In this document: piece by piece, positions 7,079 through 13,965 of the stretch
Numbering within the stretch: the first letter of the stretch is position 1
Layout: every line of letters starts with the position of its first letter
Assembly (NCBI GenBank): GCA_937959315.1
Contig: CALGRC010000151.1
Span: 1 to 18,296 of the forward strand
Origin: an uncultured Clostridia bacterium
Lineage (GTDB): Bacteria; Bacillota; Clostridia; UMGS1810
Direction: 5' to 3'
Length of the DNA stretch: 18,296 nt
Notes under the pieces: generated by a model
What the model was told of the DNA's origin: nothing
Database searches by the model: none
Seen by the model: only the letters and a program-made list of their open reading frames with translations
Program-made: the position numbers and the translations under genes

Positions 7079-7996
7079 ATGTACGATATGGTTATCATTG
7101 GCGGCGGCCCTACGGGATTAAACGCCGGGTTGTATGCAGGGCGCGCAGGCTTGCGGGCGCTGATTATCGAAAAGCTGTTTTCAGGCGGCCAGGCGGCCAC
7201 CACCTATGAGGTAGACAATTACCTGGGGTTTGTCAGCAGCATTTCCGGGCCGGATTTGGTGATGAAAATGGAAGAACACGCCAAAAAATTCGGTGCGGAA
7301 ATCATCCATGAAACAGTGGAACGGTTGGAGCTGGAAGGCCCGGTCAAGCGGGTGTATACGGCGCAGAACGCCTATGAGGCCAAGGTGCTGGTGCTGGCCA
7401 TGGGCGCCACCCCGCGCAAGCTGGGTGTAGACGGCGAGCAGCAGTTTTCCGGCCGCGGCGTTTCCTACTGCGCTACCTGTGACGGCAATTTTTACCGCAA
7501 CCGTCCGGTGATGGTGGTGGGCGGCGGCGATACCGCGCTGGAGGACGCGCTCTACCTGGCAAATATTTGCCAGACGGTTTACCTGGTACACCGGCGGGAC
7601 GCCTTCCGCGGCGCAAAAACGCTGGAAGACGCTGTGCGGGCCAATCCGAACATCCAGCTGGTGCTGGAAGCAGAGGTGGAGCGGCTGGAAGGGGAAAAAA
7701 TGCTCCAGACGGTGTATGTCAAACACAAATCCACCGGCGCAGTGGAGGGCTACGCGGTCAACGGGCTGTTTATTGCCGTTGGGGCGTCCCCCAGCTCCGG
7801 TCTGGTAAAGGGAATGGTGGATATGGACGAATACGGCTATATTGTTACCGACGAAGATATGCGCACCTCGGTGCCCGGCGTGCTGGCGGCCGGGGACATC
7901 CGCAAAAAGAAGCTGCGGCAGATTATCACGGCCGCATCCGACGGTGCGGTGGCGGTGTACACGGCGCAGAGCTATATCGCAGGAGGGGACGCATGA
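7079..7996 (+). CDS. trxB: Thioredoxin reductase (NADPH-dependent, low-Mr type)
   Basis: This FAD enzyme passes electrons from NADPH to thioredoxin through a CxxC pair. The 305-residue protein shows the FAD-binding GGGPTGLNAG (8-17), the redox motif CATC (C131-C134), the second dinucleotide site VGGGDTALEDA (147-157), HRRDAFRG (171-178; the HRRxxFR pattern favours NADPH) and the C-terminal FAD motif AAGDIRKK with RQIITAASDGAVAV (280 onward). Length and motif order are normal for TrxB. Some ferredoxin-dependent flavin thioredoxin reductases of clostridia share this fold but lack the pyridine-nucleotide residues; those residues are present here. No thioredoxin gene lies next to it. The gene follows apbE and overlaps the amidohydrolase gene by four bases (ATGA, 7993-7996). 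Confidence 0.92.
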   Translation: MYDMVIIGGGPTGLNAGLYAGRAGLRALIIEKLFSGGQAATTYEVDNYLGFVSSISGPDLVMKMEEHAKKFGAEIIHETVERLELEGPVKRVYTAQNAYEAKVLVLAMGATPRKLGVDGEQQFSGRGVSYCATCDGNFYRNRPVMVVGGGDTALEDALYLANICQTVYLVHRRDAFRGAKTLEDAVRANPNIQLVLEAEVERLEGEKMLQTVYVKHKSTGAVEGYAVNGLFIAVGASPSSGLVKGMVDMDEYGYIVTDEDMRTSVPGVLAAGDIRKKKLRQIITAASDGAVAVYTAQSYIAGGDA

Positions 7997-9141
7997 AGCT
8001 TTTTACCCACGCAAGGGTCTATGCCTTATCCGGCACAGACGTGATAGAAAATGGATATGTGAGCTGGGAGGACGGCAAAATTACCGGCATTGGGGCAATG
8101 GCGGACATGCCCACCTGCCCCGGCGCAGAGGTGTACGATGTACACGGTATGTGCGTATCGCCGGGGTTTGTGGACGCGCACTGCCATATTGGCATGTGGG
8201 AGGATGCGCTGGCATTTGAAGGGGATGACGGCAACGAGTCCACCGACCCGGTGACCCCCCATTTGCGCGCGCTGGACGCCGTCAACCCGCAGGATAGGTG
8301 CTTTGCCGAGGCGCTCTCTGCCGGCGTCACCACCGTGGTGACCGGGCCGGGCAGTGCAAATCCGATTGGCGGGCAGTTTTTGGCCATGAAAACCTATGGC
8401 AGGCGGGTGGACGACATGGTAATCGCCCAGCCGTGCGCTATGAAGATGGCGCTGGGGGAAAACCCCAAGCTGGTGCATGGCAAAAAGGGCAAGCCGCCGC
8501 TCACCCGCATGGCGACGGCGGCGCTGATACGCCAAACGCTTTATGCGGCGCGCGATTATCAAAAAAAGCGGGAAACGGGCGGCGAAAAGCTGGATATCAA
8601 GCTGGAGGCGCTGCTGCCGGTGCTGTCAGGCGAGCTTCCCGTCAAATTTCACGCCCACCGCGCCGACGACATCTGCACCGCCCTGCGCATTGCCGATGAA
8701 TTTGGCCTGCGCTGCTCCATAGAGCACGCCACAGGCGCTTTGGAAATTGCTGATATTTTACAAAAAGCCGGGGTGCCGGTAAATGCCGGCCCCTGTTTGA
8801 CCGACCGGAGCAAGCCTGAGCTCAAGGAGTTGTCGTTTGAAACCCCGGCCGCGCTGCTGCGCCAAGGGCTGCCGGTGGCCATTATCACCGACCATCCGGT
8901 AACGCCCGAGCAGTATCTGCCGCTGTGCGCCGCGCTGCTGCAGCGCTATGGCGTCAGCGAGGTGGAAGCGCTCAAAACGGTGACGCTGTATGCGGCGCGC
9001 AACTGTGGCTTGCAAGGCCGTGTGGGAGCCATAGCGCCGGGGCTGGACGCCGACCTGGTGGTAACAGCGCAAAGCCCGCTGTCACTGGCTTCTAAGGTGT
9101 ATGCAGTGGTGGCTGGCGGGGTATACATTGAACAAAAATAA
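7993..9141 (+). CDS. Metal-dependent amidohydrolase (imidazolonepropionase-like)
   Basis: A 382-residue TIM-barrel hydrolase of the amidohydrolase superfamily. Visible metal-site candidates are H63 and H65 in DAHCHIG, H220/H222 in FHAHRAD, H245 in SIEHATG and D300 in ITDHPVTP. A GENPK segment (155-159) after the MKMAL strand matches a large group of uncharacterised HutI-related enzymes, some of which hydrolyse dipeptides such as Xaa-Pro. The N-terminal and C-terminal beta-sandwich strands (KLFTHARVY, DADLVVTAQSPL) are intact. The true substrate cannot be read from the sequence; with a peptidase as first gene of the operon, a dipeptide or amino-acid amide is plausible. AGGAGG lies six bases before the ATG at 7993. 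I see no strong terminator after it. Confidence 0.85.
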   Translation: MKLFTHARVYALSGTDVIENGYVSWEDGKITGIGAMADMPTCPGAEVYDVHGMCVSPGFVDAHCHIGMWEDALAFEGDDGNESTDPVTPHLRALDAVNPQDRCFAEALSAGVTTVVTGPGSANPIGGQFLAMKTYGRRVDDMVIAQPCAMKMALGENPKLVHGKKGKPPLTRMATAALIRQTLYAARDYQKKRETGGEKLDIKLEALLPVLSGELPVKFHAHRADDICTALRIADEFGLRCSIEHATGALEIADILQKAGVPVNAGPCLTDRSKPELKELSFETPAALLRQGLPVAIITDHPVTPEQYLPLCAALLQRYGVSEVEALKTVTLYAARNCGLQGRVGAIAPGLDADLVVTAQSPLSLASKVYAVVAGGVYIEQK

Positions 9142-9193
9142 CGGGTGTTTTTGTGAAAACTGACAAAAAAATATGGAAATAAGAAAAAATCTA

Positions 9194-9222
9194 TTGAAAA
9201 ACCCGTGCATTGCGGTTATAAT
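9194..9222 (+). promoter_or_regulatory. Sigma-A promoter of the dockerin-like surface protein gene
   Basis: TTGAAA (9194-9199) and consensus TATAAT (9217-9222) are separated by 17 bases. Transcription would start near 9229, about 180 bases before the start codon of the first surface protein. Confidence 0.78.
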
Positions 9223-9285
9223 GTACCTGTGTAATTATAATATCTAAAGCAAGAGCGTGTGAAAAATAAGAAAGGGAGGTTATCC

Positions 9286-9306
9286 ATGAAAGGGGTTGGT
9301 ACATAG
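9286..9306 (+). CDS. Six-codon leader reading frame (MKGVGT)
   Basis: AGGGAGG (9273-9279) lies six bases before an ATG that opens a frame of only six codons ending in TAG. The ribosome binding site is as good as those of the real genes here. It lies in the middle of the leader of the first surface-protein gene. It could be a leader peptide that controls translation or mRNA stability, or a remnant of a lost start. The codons show no run of one amino acid, so there is no sign of amino-acid attenuation. Confidence 0.35.
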   Translation: MKGVGT

Positions 9307-9411
9307 GCGCGGAAGGTAATCCGGTTTCATCCAGGGCAGTACATCGGTGTGAAGCACCAAACAAGGTTCTTGAAGAGGTTTTGAAATAACTGGAGGGAGA
9401 TGGAGAAGATT

Positions 9412-11145
9412 ATGAGAAAGCAGTTAGCAAGAGTAGGAGCAATCACAATGGCAGCTGCCATGCTGGGTTCCACTGCGGTGTTTGCGGCAGACCAGGCAGA
9501 GTTGAAAGTGCAGTATGTTGCCAAGGACAAAATCCAGGCGACGGTTGGCGCGTCCACTAGAAGCGACCAGGCCACCATTTTGGCGTTCCAAAATGGCGTG
9601 GCGCTGAAAAATGTTGCAAGCGGCGACATTGCCTATATCGGCCAGGATGCGGCGGATGACGATATCGGTTTGCAGATTTCGCAGCCGGCCAAGGCGGTGT
9701 TTGAATTTAACACGGCAGGCCCGGCAAGCAGGACCAGCACTGGTAAAATCAAAATCTATGCCGCAGGCAAAGTCAATACGCTGAGTGCAGAAAAAGAAGT
9801 TTACGAGATGGCGCCTATCAGTAAAGTTGCATTTACCGATACGGCAACTGGGCTGACGCTCAAAGACAATGCCAGCCAGGAGGATATCCGCACTGCGTTG
9901 TCCGGGAAAACCCTGACGGTGACGCATGCGTTTGCAGATGACCAGACCGATACTTCCCCCATTGCCATCGACGGCACGGCGGACAAGAACTTCGAATATA
10001 CAATCAAGGCTGGTGCAAGCGGCGGTAATTATCTGGAAGCTAAGTATACCCCGGCTGACGGTTCGAAGTTTGGCGTGACAAGCGGCGGCAGCTTAGCCAG
10101 CCTGGAAGCAGATTCGCCGGCAGTTACCGTGGAATCCAGCGTGGAATACACTTATTCGCTGAGCGGCGGATTGACCTATGGCATCGGTGAAACCGTTGCA
10201 GAGGATGCTTTGAAAAATGCAGTGGCCAAGTTGATTACGGCAACGCCGTCTGAAGGCTTTACCGTTGATGCAAGCAAAGTGGCGCTGTATGATGAAGCAG
10301 GGACCAATCCGGTAACCTTTGGGGAAGCTGTATTGGCAATCGGCGGTACGGATGCTGCAACGACCCTGACTTACACAGTAAAATATGACGGCAAGGATGC
10401 TGGCAAGCTGACAATTGAGATTAAGCAGCGCGCGGTTACGAGTGTTTCGTTGGCAGCTGACAAAACAGATATTACCCTGCCGTTTGGCACGGCCAAAGAA
10501 CAGATTGTTAACGAGCTGAAGACTGGAAAATATGTCAAGCTCACAGCAGAGCTTACCTATGATGACACAACGAAACAGTCTAAGGATGTAACGGCTGCTG
10601 CTGATTATGTAGTGAGTGGCGATGGCCCGACGGCATATACAGTAACAGCGTCCTATACTGAGACTGTGAAATCTAATGATGTCACATTAAATGTGTCCAT
10701 CAGTGATGTGGCAAATAGTACTATCACAGGTACGGTTAAGTTGAAATCCAATCCGCGTGTTCCAGATGATTCTCCTGCGGTAAAAGGTGCGGCGGGTATC
10801 TTGGTGGCGGCGTATTCCAAAGATGGTACAGCTTTGCAAGGCGTGGCATTGACCGATGCGGACGGCGCGTATAGTGTAACTGTACCGTCTGATGGTGAGT
10901 ATCAGCTGGTCATCAGTTATGTTGATTTAGGCGTAGAAGATGGCAAGGCAACGCAGGCCATGAACTATGGCGGTGTTGTCCGTGCGGTAACTGTAACTGG
11001 CGGTGAAGCTGCGGTAGATGGAATTATTTTGACCAGAGTAGCGGGCGACGCCGACGGTGATGGCATTGTTGATGGTGCTGCGGACAAACAAGAGGTTACT
11101 ACCTTTAAGGGTAATAATTATGTTGATTCAACCGCAACCAACTAA
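9412..11145 (+). CDS. Secreted modular protein: Ig-like repeats, regulatory beta-sandwich and half-dockerin end
   Basis: A 577-residue exported protein of unknown role. It has a signal peptide (cut expected after AVFA, residue 25), a polar N-terminal region of about 210 residues, and two Ig-like segments of Big_3 character (about 243-338, with TYTVKYDGKDAGKLTIEI, and 340-430). A carboxypeptidase-regulatory-like beta-sandwich follows (about 435-540, with TDADGAYSVTVPSDGEYQLV). Near the end is a calcium-loop sequence GDADGDGIVDGAAD (545-558), like the first repeat of a dockerin; no second repeat follows. No catalytic motif is seen. The ATG at 9412 is preferred over 9400 because GGAG is six bases upstream and the signal peptide then begins MRKQ. 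The last third of the gene is richer in A+T than the first. It is likely a cell-surface or S-layer-associated protein. Confidence 0.85.
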   Translation: MRKQLARVGAITMAAAMLGSTAVFAADQAELKVQYVAKDKIQATVGASTRSDQATILAFQNGVALKNVASGDIAYIGQDAADDDIGLQISQPAKAVFEFNTAGPASRTSTGKIKIYAAGKVNTLSAEKEVYEMAPISKVAFTDTATGLTLKDNASQEDIRTALSGKTLTVTHAFADDQTDTSPIAIDGTADKNFEYTIKAGASGGNYLEAKYTPADGSKFGVTSGGSLASLEADSPAVTVESSVEYTYSLSGGLTYGIGETVAEDALKNAVAKLITATPSEGFTVDASKVALYDEAGTNPVTFGEAVLAIGGTDAATTLTYTVKYDGKDAGKLTIEIKQRAVTSVSLAADKTDITLPFGTAKEQIVNELKTGKYVKLTAELTYDDTTKQSKDVTAAADYVVSGDGPTAYTVTASYTETVKSNDVTLNVSISDVANSTITGTVKLKSNPRVPDDSPAVKGAAGILVAAYSKDGTALQGVALTDADGAYSVTVPSDGEYQLVISYVDLGVEDGKATQAMNYGGVVRAVTVTGGEAAVDGIILTRVAGDADGDGIVDGAADKQEVTTFKGNNYVDSTATN

Positions 11146-11167
11146 AAGCAATTAGTTTTTGCATATG

Positions 11168-11213
11168 CCGCATAGACCGGCAATGAATTCATTGCCGGTC
11201 TATGCGGGTTTTA
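11168..11213 (+). terminator. Forty-base perfect palindrome acting as (partial) terminator
   Basis: A 20-bp arm (11168-11187) is followed at once by its exact reverse complement (11188-11207), and then by GTTTTATAA. In RNA it would form a long hairpin with an AAUU-type loop and a short U-tract. It lies 22 bases past one stop codon and ends 25 bases before the next start codon. No promoter is visible after it, so it may reduce rather than abolish transcription into the next gene or stabilise the upstream mRNA end. Confidence 0.75.
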
Positions 11214-11232
11214 TAACAAGAGGAGGTACACT

Positions 11233-13839
11233 ATGAACAAAACAGTGAAAAAAATAGTCAGCATGGTCGTTGCTATGACTTTTCTGCTGACTATGGCAGC
11301 GGTACCGGCTGGATTTGCTGCAAATGCCGATTGGGGTTTTGATCCTTCTCCGAATTTCGGATGGAAAACGGCTATCTATACGGATGAAGCGTGCACAACG
11401 GAAGCTACCGCAGTACAGCCTGGAGATACTGTTTATGTGCAGTTTTCTTTGCAAGCCGTAAGATATTTTGGGGCGGCCAACGGAACGTTGACTGTGACAG
11501 GTTTGACCTTTGATGGAACTCAGCCATTTAGACAGGATTTTGCTGTGGCAGAGGGATTAGGTAATTATGCAGGCCAATTGATACTGGATGCGGCTGAATC
11601 GTCGGTTAGTGAAAAGACGGCACAGTTTTTTATAACCATTAATGATGAAGAGTATAGCTATCCGAGTAATGATTTTGGAGAAGCTGTTTTCCCGTCTACT
11701 AATACGACGGATGGTGTAGAATTAAAACTATTGACCTATAAGGCAACCGTAGATACATTTGCAACACGTGATGCAAAAGTTTCTGCTGTTTTTACTCCGG
11801 GCGAACGCCTTGGGATTTCCATGGGTGAGTGTGATCTTGATTATAACTCCATGAGTTCTGTTCCCGCTTCTGCTGACAAGCAGGTTTCTGCTTCTGTTGG
11901 CCTGCCGACTATCGATAGTGCAACTTTGGTAGACGGTAATACGGGTGAGGAGGAAACTGCAACAGAAATTGAAACTCCGTCTACAGATGACACCGGTTCG
12001 GTAGGTACCGGTTATTACTTTCGCGCCGAGCTCTCAAATGGTGATACAGAGTATTATCCGATTTATTTTGGGGAACCTGTAGAAAATCAGGCTGGTGCGT
12101 ACGTTGATTTGGCGGGGAATGATTTCAAACTGGCAGATGGTGTAACAACTAATGAAGAATTTACTTGCAATGTTACCATTTCTGACCCGAATACGGCAGC
12201 TGACAAAGATGGTCTGACGATTAAATTTGTCATTCTGGCTACCCAGTACCGGATCAATCCGAAAGATATCCCGGTCATCGAGCTGCCGCGCGGTATCACC
12301 GAAATCACGGCAGAAGACCTGGGCGATTCAGTGCAGACTTCTAACGACGGCACAACCTGGACGCCTGTTGATTTGACCGGCAAGACCATTACGCTGGATG
12401 AATCCTTTACCAACAATGGCGAAAGCATCACGGTTGGTACAGAGACGCAGGTTGTTGTTAACATTTCTGACATTACGCTGCAGGCAGAAAACAATAAAGT
12501 CACTGTTAAGACCATTGCACCGATTGCCAACGGCAAATATCAGCTGGCGGCTTCCGAAGAGAATCCGTATGTTGTTTACAAAGCAACCATCAGCGAAGAA
12601 GAAGTATTTGCACAGCCGCTCAACCTGGAAACCGGCTACAGCGACGGCACGTTCGTAAATGAAGGCGATACCACTGCAACCGCAGAGCTGACATACACCA
12701 TTACGGCTGAAAACTGGAAAGCCTTTGTCGATGCTGCAAAGGCGGCGGAAGGCGATTATACTGCCGCTGTGAAGGTTACCTTCAATGAAGAAGAAGTCGA
12801 TATCTACATTACTGCAAAAGATGCAGAGCCGACCGGCAACTACCGCGTAAAAGCAGGCCAGATCTTCCCACTCGGCTATAAAGAGGCTATCGACACCAGC
12901 GCAATCCTGTTTGAACAGGAAATCCAGAAGATTCCTGGCGACGAAACCAGCAATGAGTGGGTTGCCTATACCCCGGCTGGCTATACCGTTGCGCTGAGCA
13001 GCTATGACAACACGGTGGCTGGCAGCAACACCGTAACTGTTTCGCTGGTTGGCGAACCGGCTATTACGTTGGATCCTGCTACCATCACCGTTAATGTGAC
13101 AAAAGAAGTTTCCAGCTATCTTGCAAGCTGGGTTGGTGGCACACCGGCTGCTGTGACAGGCATGTCGGAAGATGAAATCAAAGAATTGATTGCAATTGAA
13201 GCAACTTATGCGGGTAGCGGCGTCAAAGAGCTGATCGCTGTTGACCTCAACAAACTGGCAATTGCCGATTACGACAAGACCTCTACCGCTAAACAGACGC
13301 TGGCTGTTACCTACGATGGCAAATCGGCTGGCAGCCTGTCCCTGACGCTGGCAGATGCAGCTACTACGGATATAGCAATCACTGACGTTGAAATTGTCGG
13401 CGTAGATGTCGTTGGCGATATGTCCGGCACCATTTCGGTAACTGCTGGGGAAGAGACTATAACATTAGTATATGGGTTAAGCGGCAACGAAACTACAAAA
13501 GTGATGGGTGCAGTTGCCGATACAGTTACGGAAGGCGACTATGCCTTTACGCTGTCCATCCCGGGCTTCAAGCCGGTAAACGGGACGCTGCACGTAACGG
13601 CCGATGATGCAACCATTGAAATTGCAGATGGCGAACAGTTGCTCGCAGGCTTTGTGGCATCGACCGATGGGAGTGTTGCTGACAAGGCGGCCATCAGCAG
13701 CCACGATTTCTATGCGATTGGTTCCCATCTTGGGGAATCGACCAGCGGGAATGCTGATCTGGTAAAATATGATTTGAACAGAGATGGCAAAATCACGCAA
13801 CTGGATATCGACGCGATGCTCAGTAACTATGGCGCGTAA
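11233..13839 (+). CDS. Large secreted Ig-like protein with C-terminal dockerin
   Basis: An 868-residue exported protein with no enzyme motif. It has a signal peptide (cut near residues 29-33), an N-terminal beta-rich region (34-225) with cohesin-like strands such as VQPGDTVYVQFSL, and further beta modules. Two Ig-like segments follow (about 539-625 and 627-708; the second has AVTYDGKSAGSLSLTL, matching the preceding gene). A carboxypeptidase-regulatory-like sandwich spans about 725-800. The end is dockerin-like: a decayed first repeat (about 806-834), then a canonical one, YDLNRDGKITQLDIDAML (846-863), with calcium-ligand spacing D-x-N-x-D-G-x-I-x-x-x-D. Dockerins bind cohesin domains on scaffold proteins, so this protein may dock to a surface partner. 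GAGGAGG precedes the ATG. The first third (to about 12240) is richer in A+T than the rest. Confidence 0.85.
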   Translation: MNKTVKKIVSMVVAMTFLLTMAAVPAGFAANADWGFDPSPNFGWKTAIYTDEACTTEATAVQPGDTVYVQFSLQAVRYFGAANGTLTVTGLTFDGTQPFRQDFAVAEGLGNYAGQLILDAAESSVSEKTAQFFITINDEEYSYPSNDFGEAVFPSTNTTDGVELKLLTYKATVDTFATRDAKVSAVFTPGERLGISMGECDLDYNSMSSVPASADKQVSASVGLPTIDSATLVDGNTGEEETATEIETPSTDDTGSVGTGYYFRAELSNGDTEYYPIYFGEPVENQAGAYVDLAGNDFKLADGVTTNEEFTCNVTISDPNTAADKDGLTIKFVILATQYRINPKDIPVIELPRGITEITAEDLGDSVQTSNDGTTWTPVDLTGKTITLDESFTNNGESITVGTETQVVVNISDITLQAENNKVTVKTIAPIANGKYQLAASEENPYVVYKATISEEEVFAQPLNLETGYSDGTFVNEGDTTATAELTYTITAENWKAFVDAAKAAEGDYTAAVKVTFNEEEVDIYITAKDAEPTGNYRVKAGQIFPLGYKEAIDTSAILFEQEIQKIPGDETSNEWVAYTPAGYTVALSSYDNTVAGSNTVTVSLVGEPAITLDPATITVNVTKEVSSYLASWVGGTPAAVTGMSEDEIKELIAIEATYAGSGVKELIAVDLNKLAIADYDKTSTAKQTLAVTYDGKSAGSLSLTLADAATTDIAITDVEIVGVDVVGDMSGTISVTAGEETITLVYGLSGNETTKVMGAVADTVTEGDYAFTLSIPGFKPVNGTLHVTADDATIEIADGEQLLAGFVASTDGSVADKAAISSHDFYAIGSHLGESTSGNADLVKYDLNRDGKITQLDIDAMLSNYGA

Positions 13840-13874
13840 ATCGTAGAAGAATATTCTTTGCCTGACTGATACTT

Positions 13875-13920
13875 GCTGGCGGGCGCGGCGGGGCAGGCCT
13901 GCCGCCCTGCCTGGCAGGGT
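13875..13920 (+). promoter_or_regulatory. GC-rich element with alternative hairpins before the SLH protein gene
   Basis: This short, very GC-rich block between two moderate-GC genes contains GGCAGG twice (13892-13897, 13913-13918) and CCTGCC twice (13898-13903, 13906-13911). The copies can pair in mutually exclusive ways, including a 12-base palindrome and a 7-bp hairpin with a one-base centre. No T-tract follows, so it is not a standard terminator. It may be a processing site, an mRNA-stability element or an attenuator. Confidence 0.4.
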
Positions 13921-13965
13921 GTTCAGTAGTAGAATTTAACAAATAATAATGAAAGGTGAAGGCAT

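Larger units (their letters stand above)
9142..9411 (+). other. Intergenic region: promoter and long leader of the surface-protein cluster
   Basis: These 270 bases hold a sigma-A promoter (9194-9222) and a transcribed leader of about 180 bases. The leader contains a six-codon reading frame with a strong ribosome binding site (9286-9306) and a small hairpin, GGTG-TGAAG-CACC (9346-9358). I matched it to no riboswitch class. A second TATAAT-like hexamer (9236-9241) lacks a -35 box. Confidence 0.6.

Noticed and set aside
9229..9411. Riboswitch in the leader of the first surface protein
   Set aside because: I compared it by eye with c-di-GMP and other common clostridial classes and saw no conserved core; only a weak 4-bp hairpin is present.
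9400..9411. Start of the first surface protein at the ATG at 9400
   Set aside because: The Shine-Dalgarno is too close to it; the ATG at 9412 has better spacing and gives a cleaner signal peptide.
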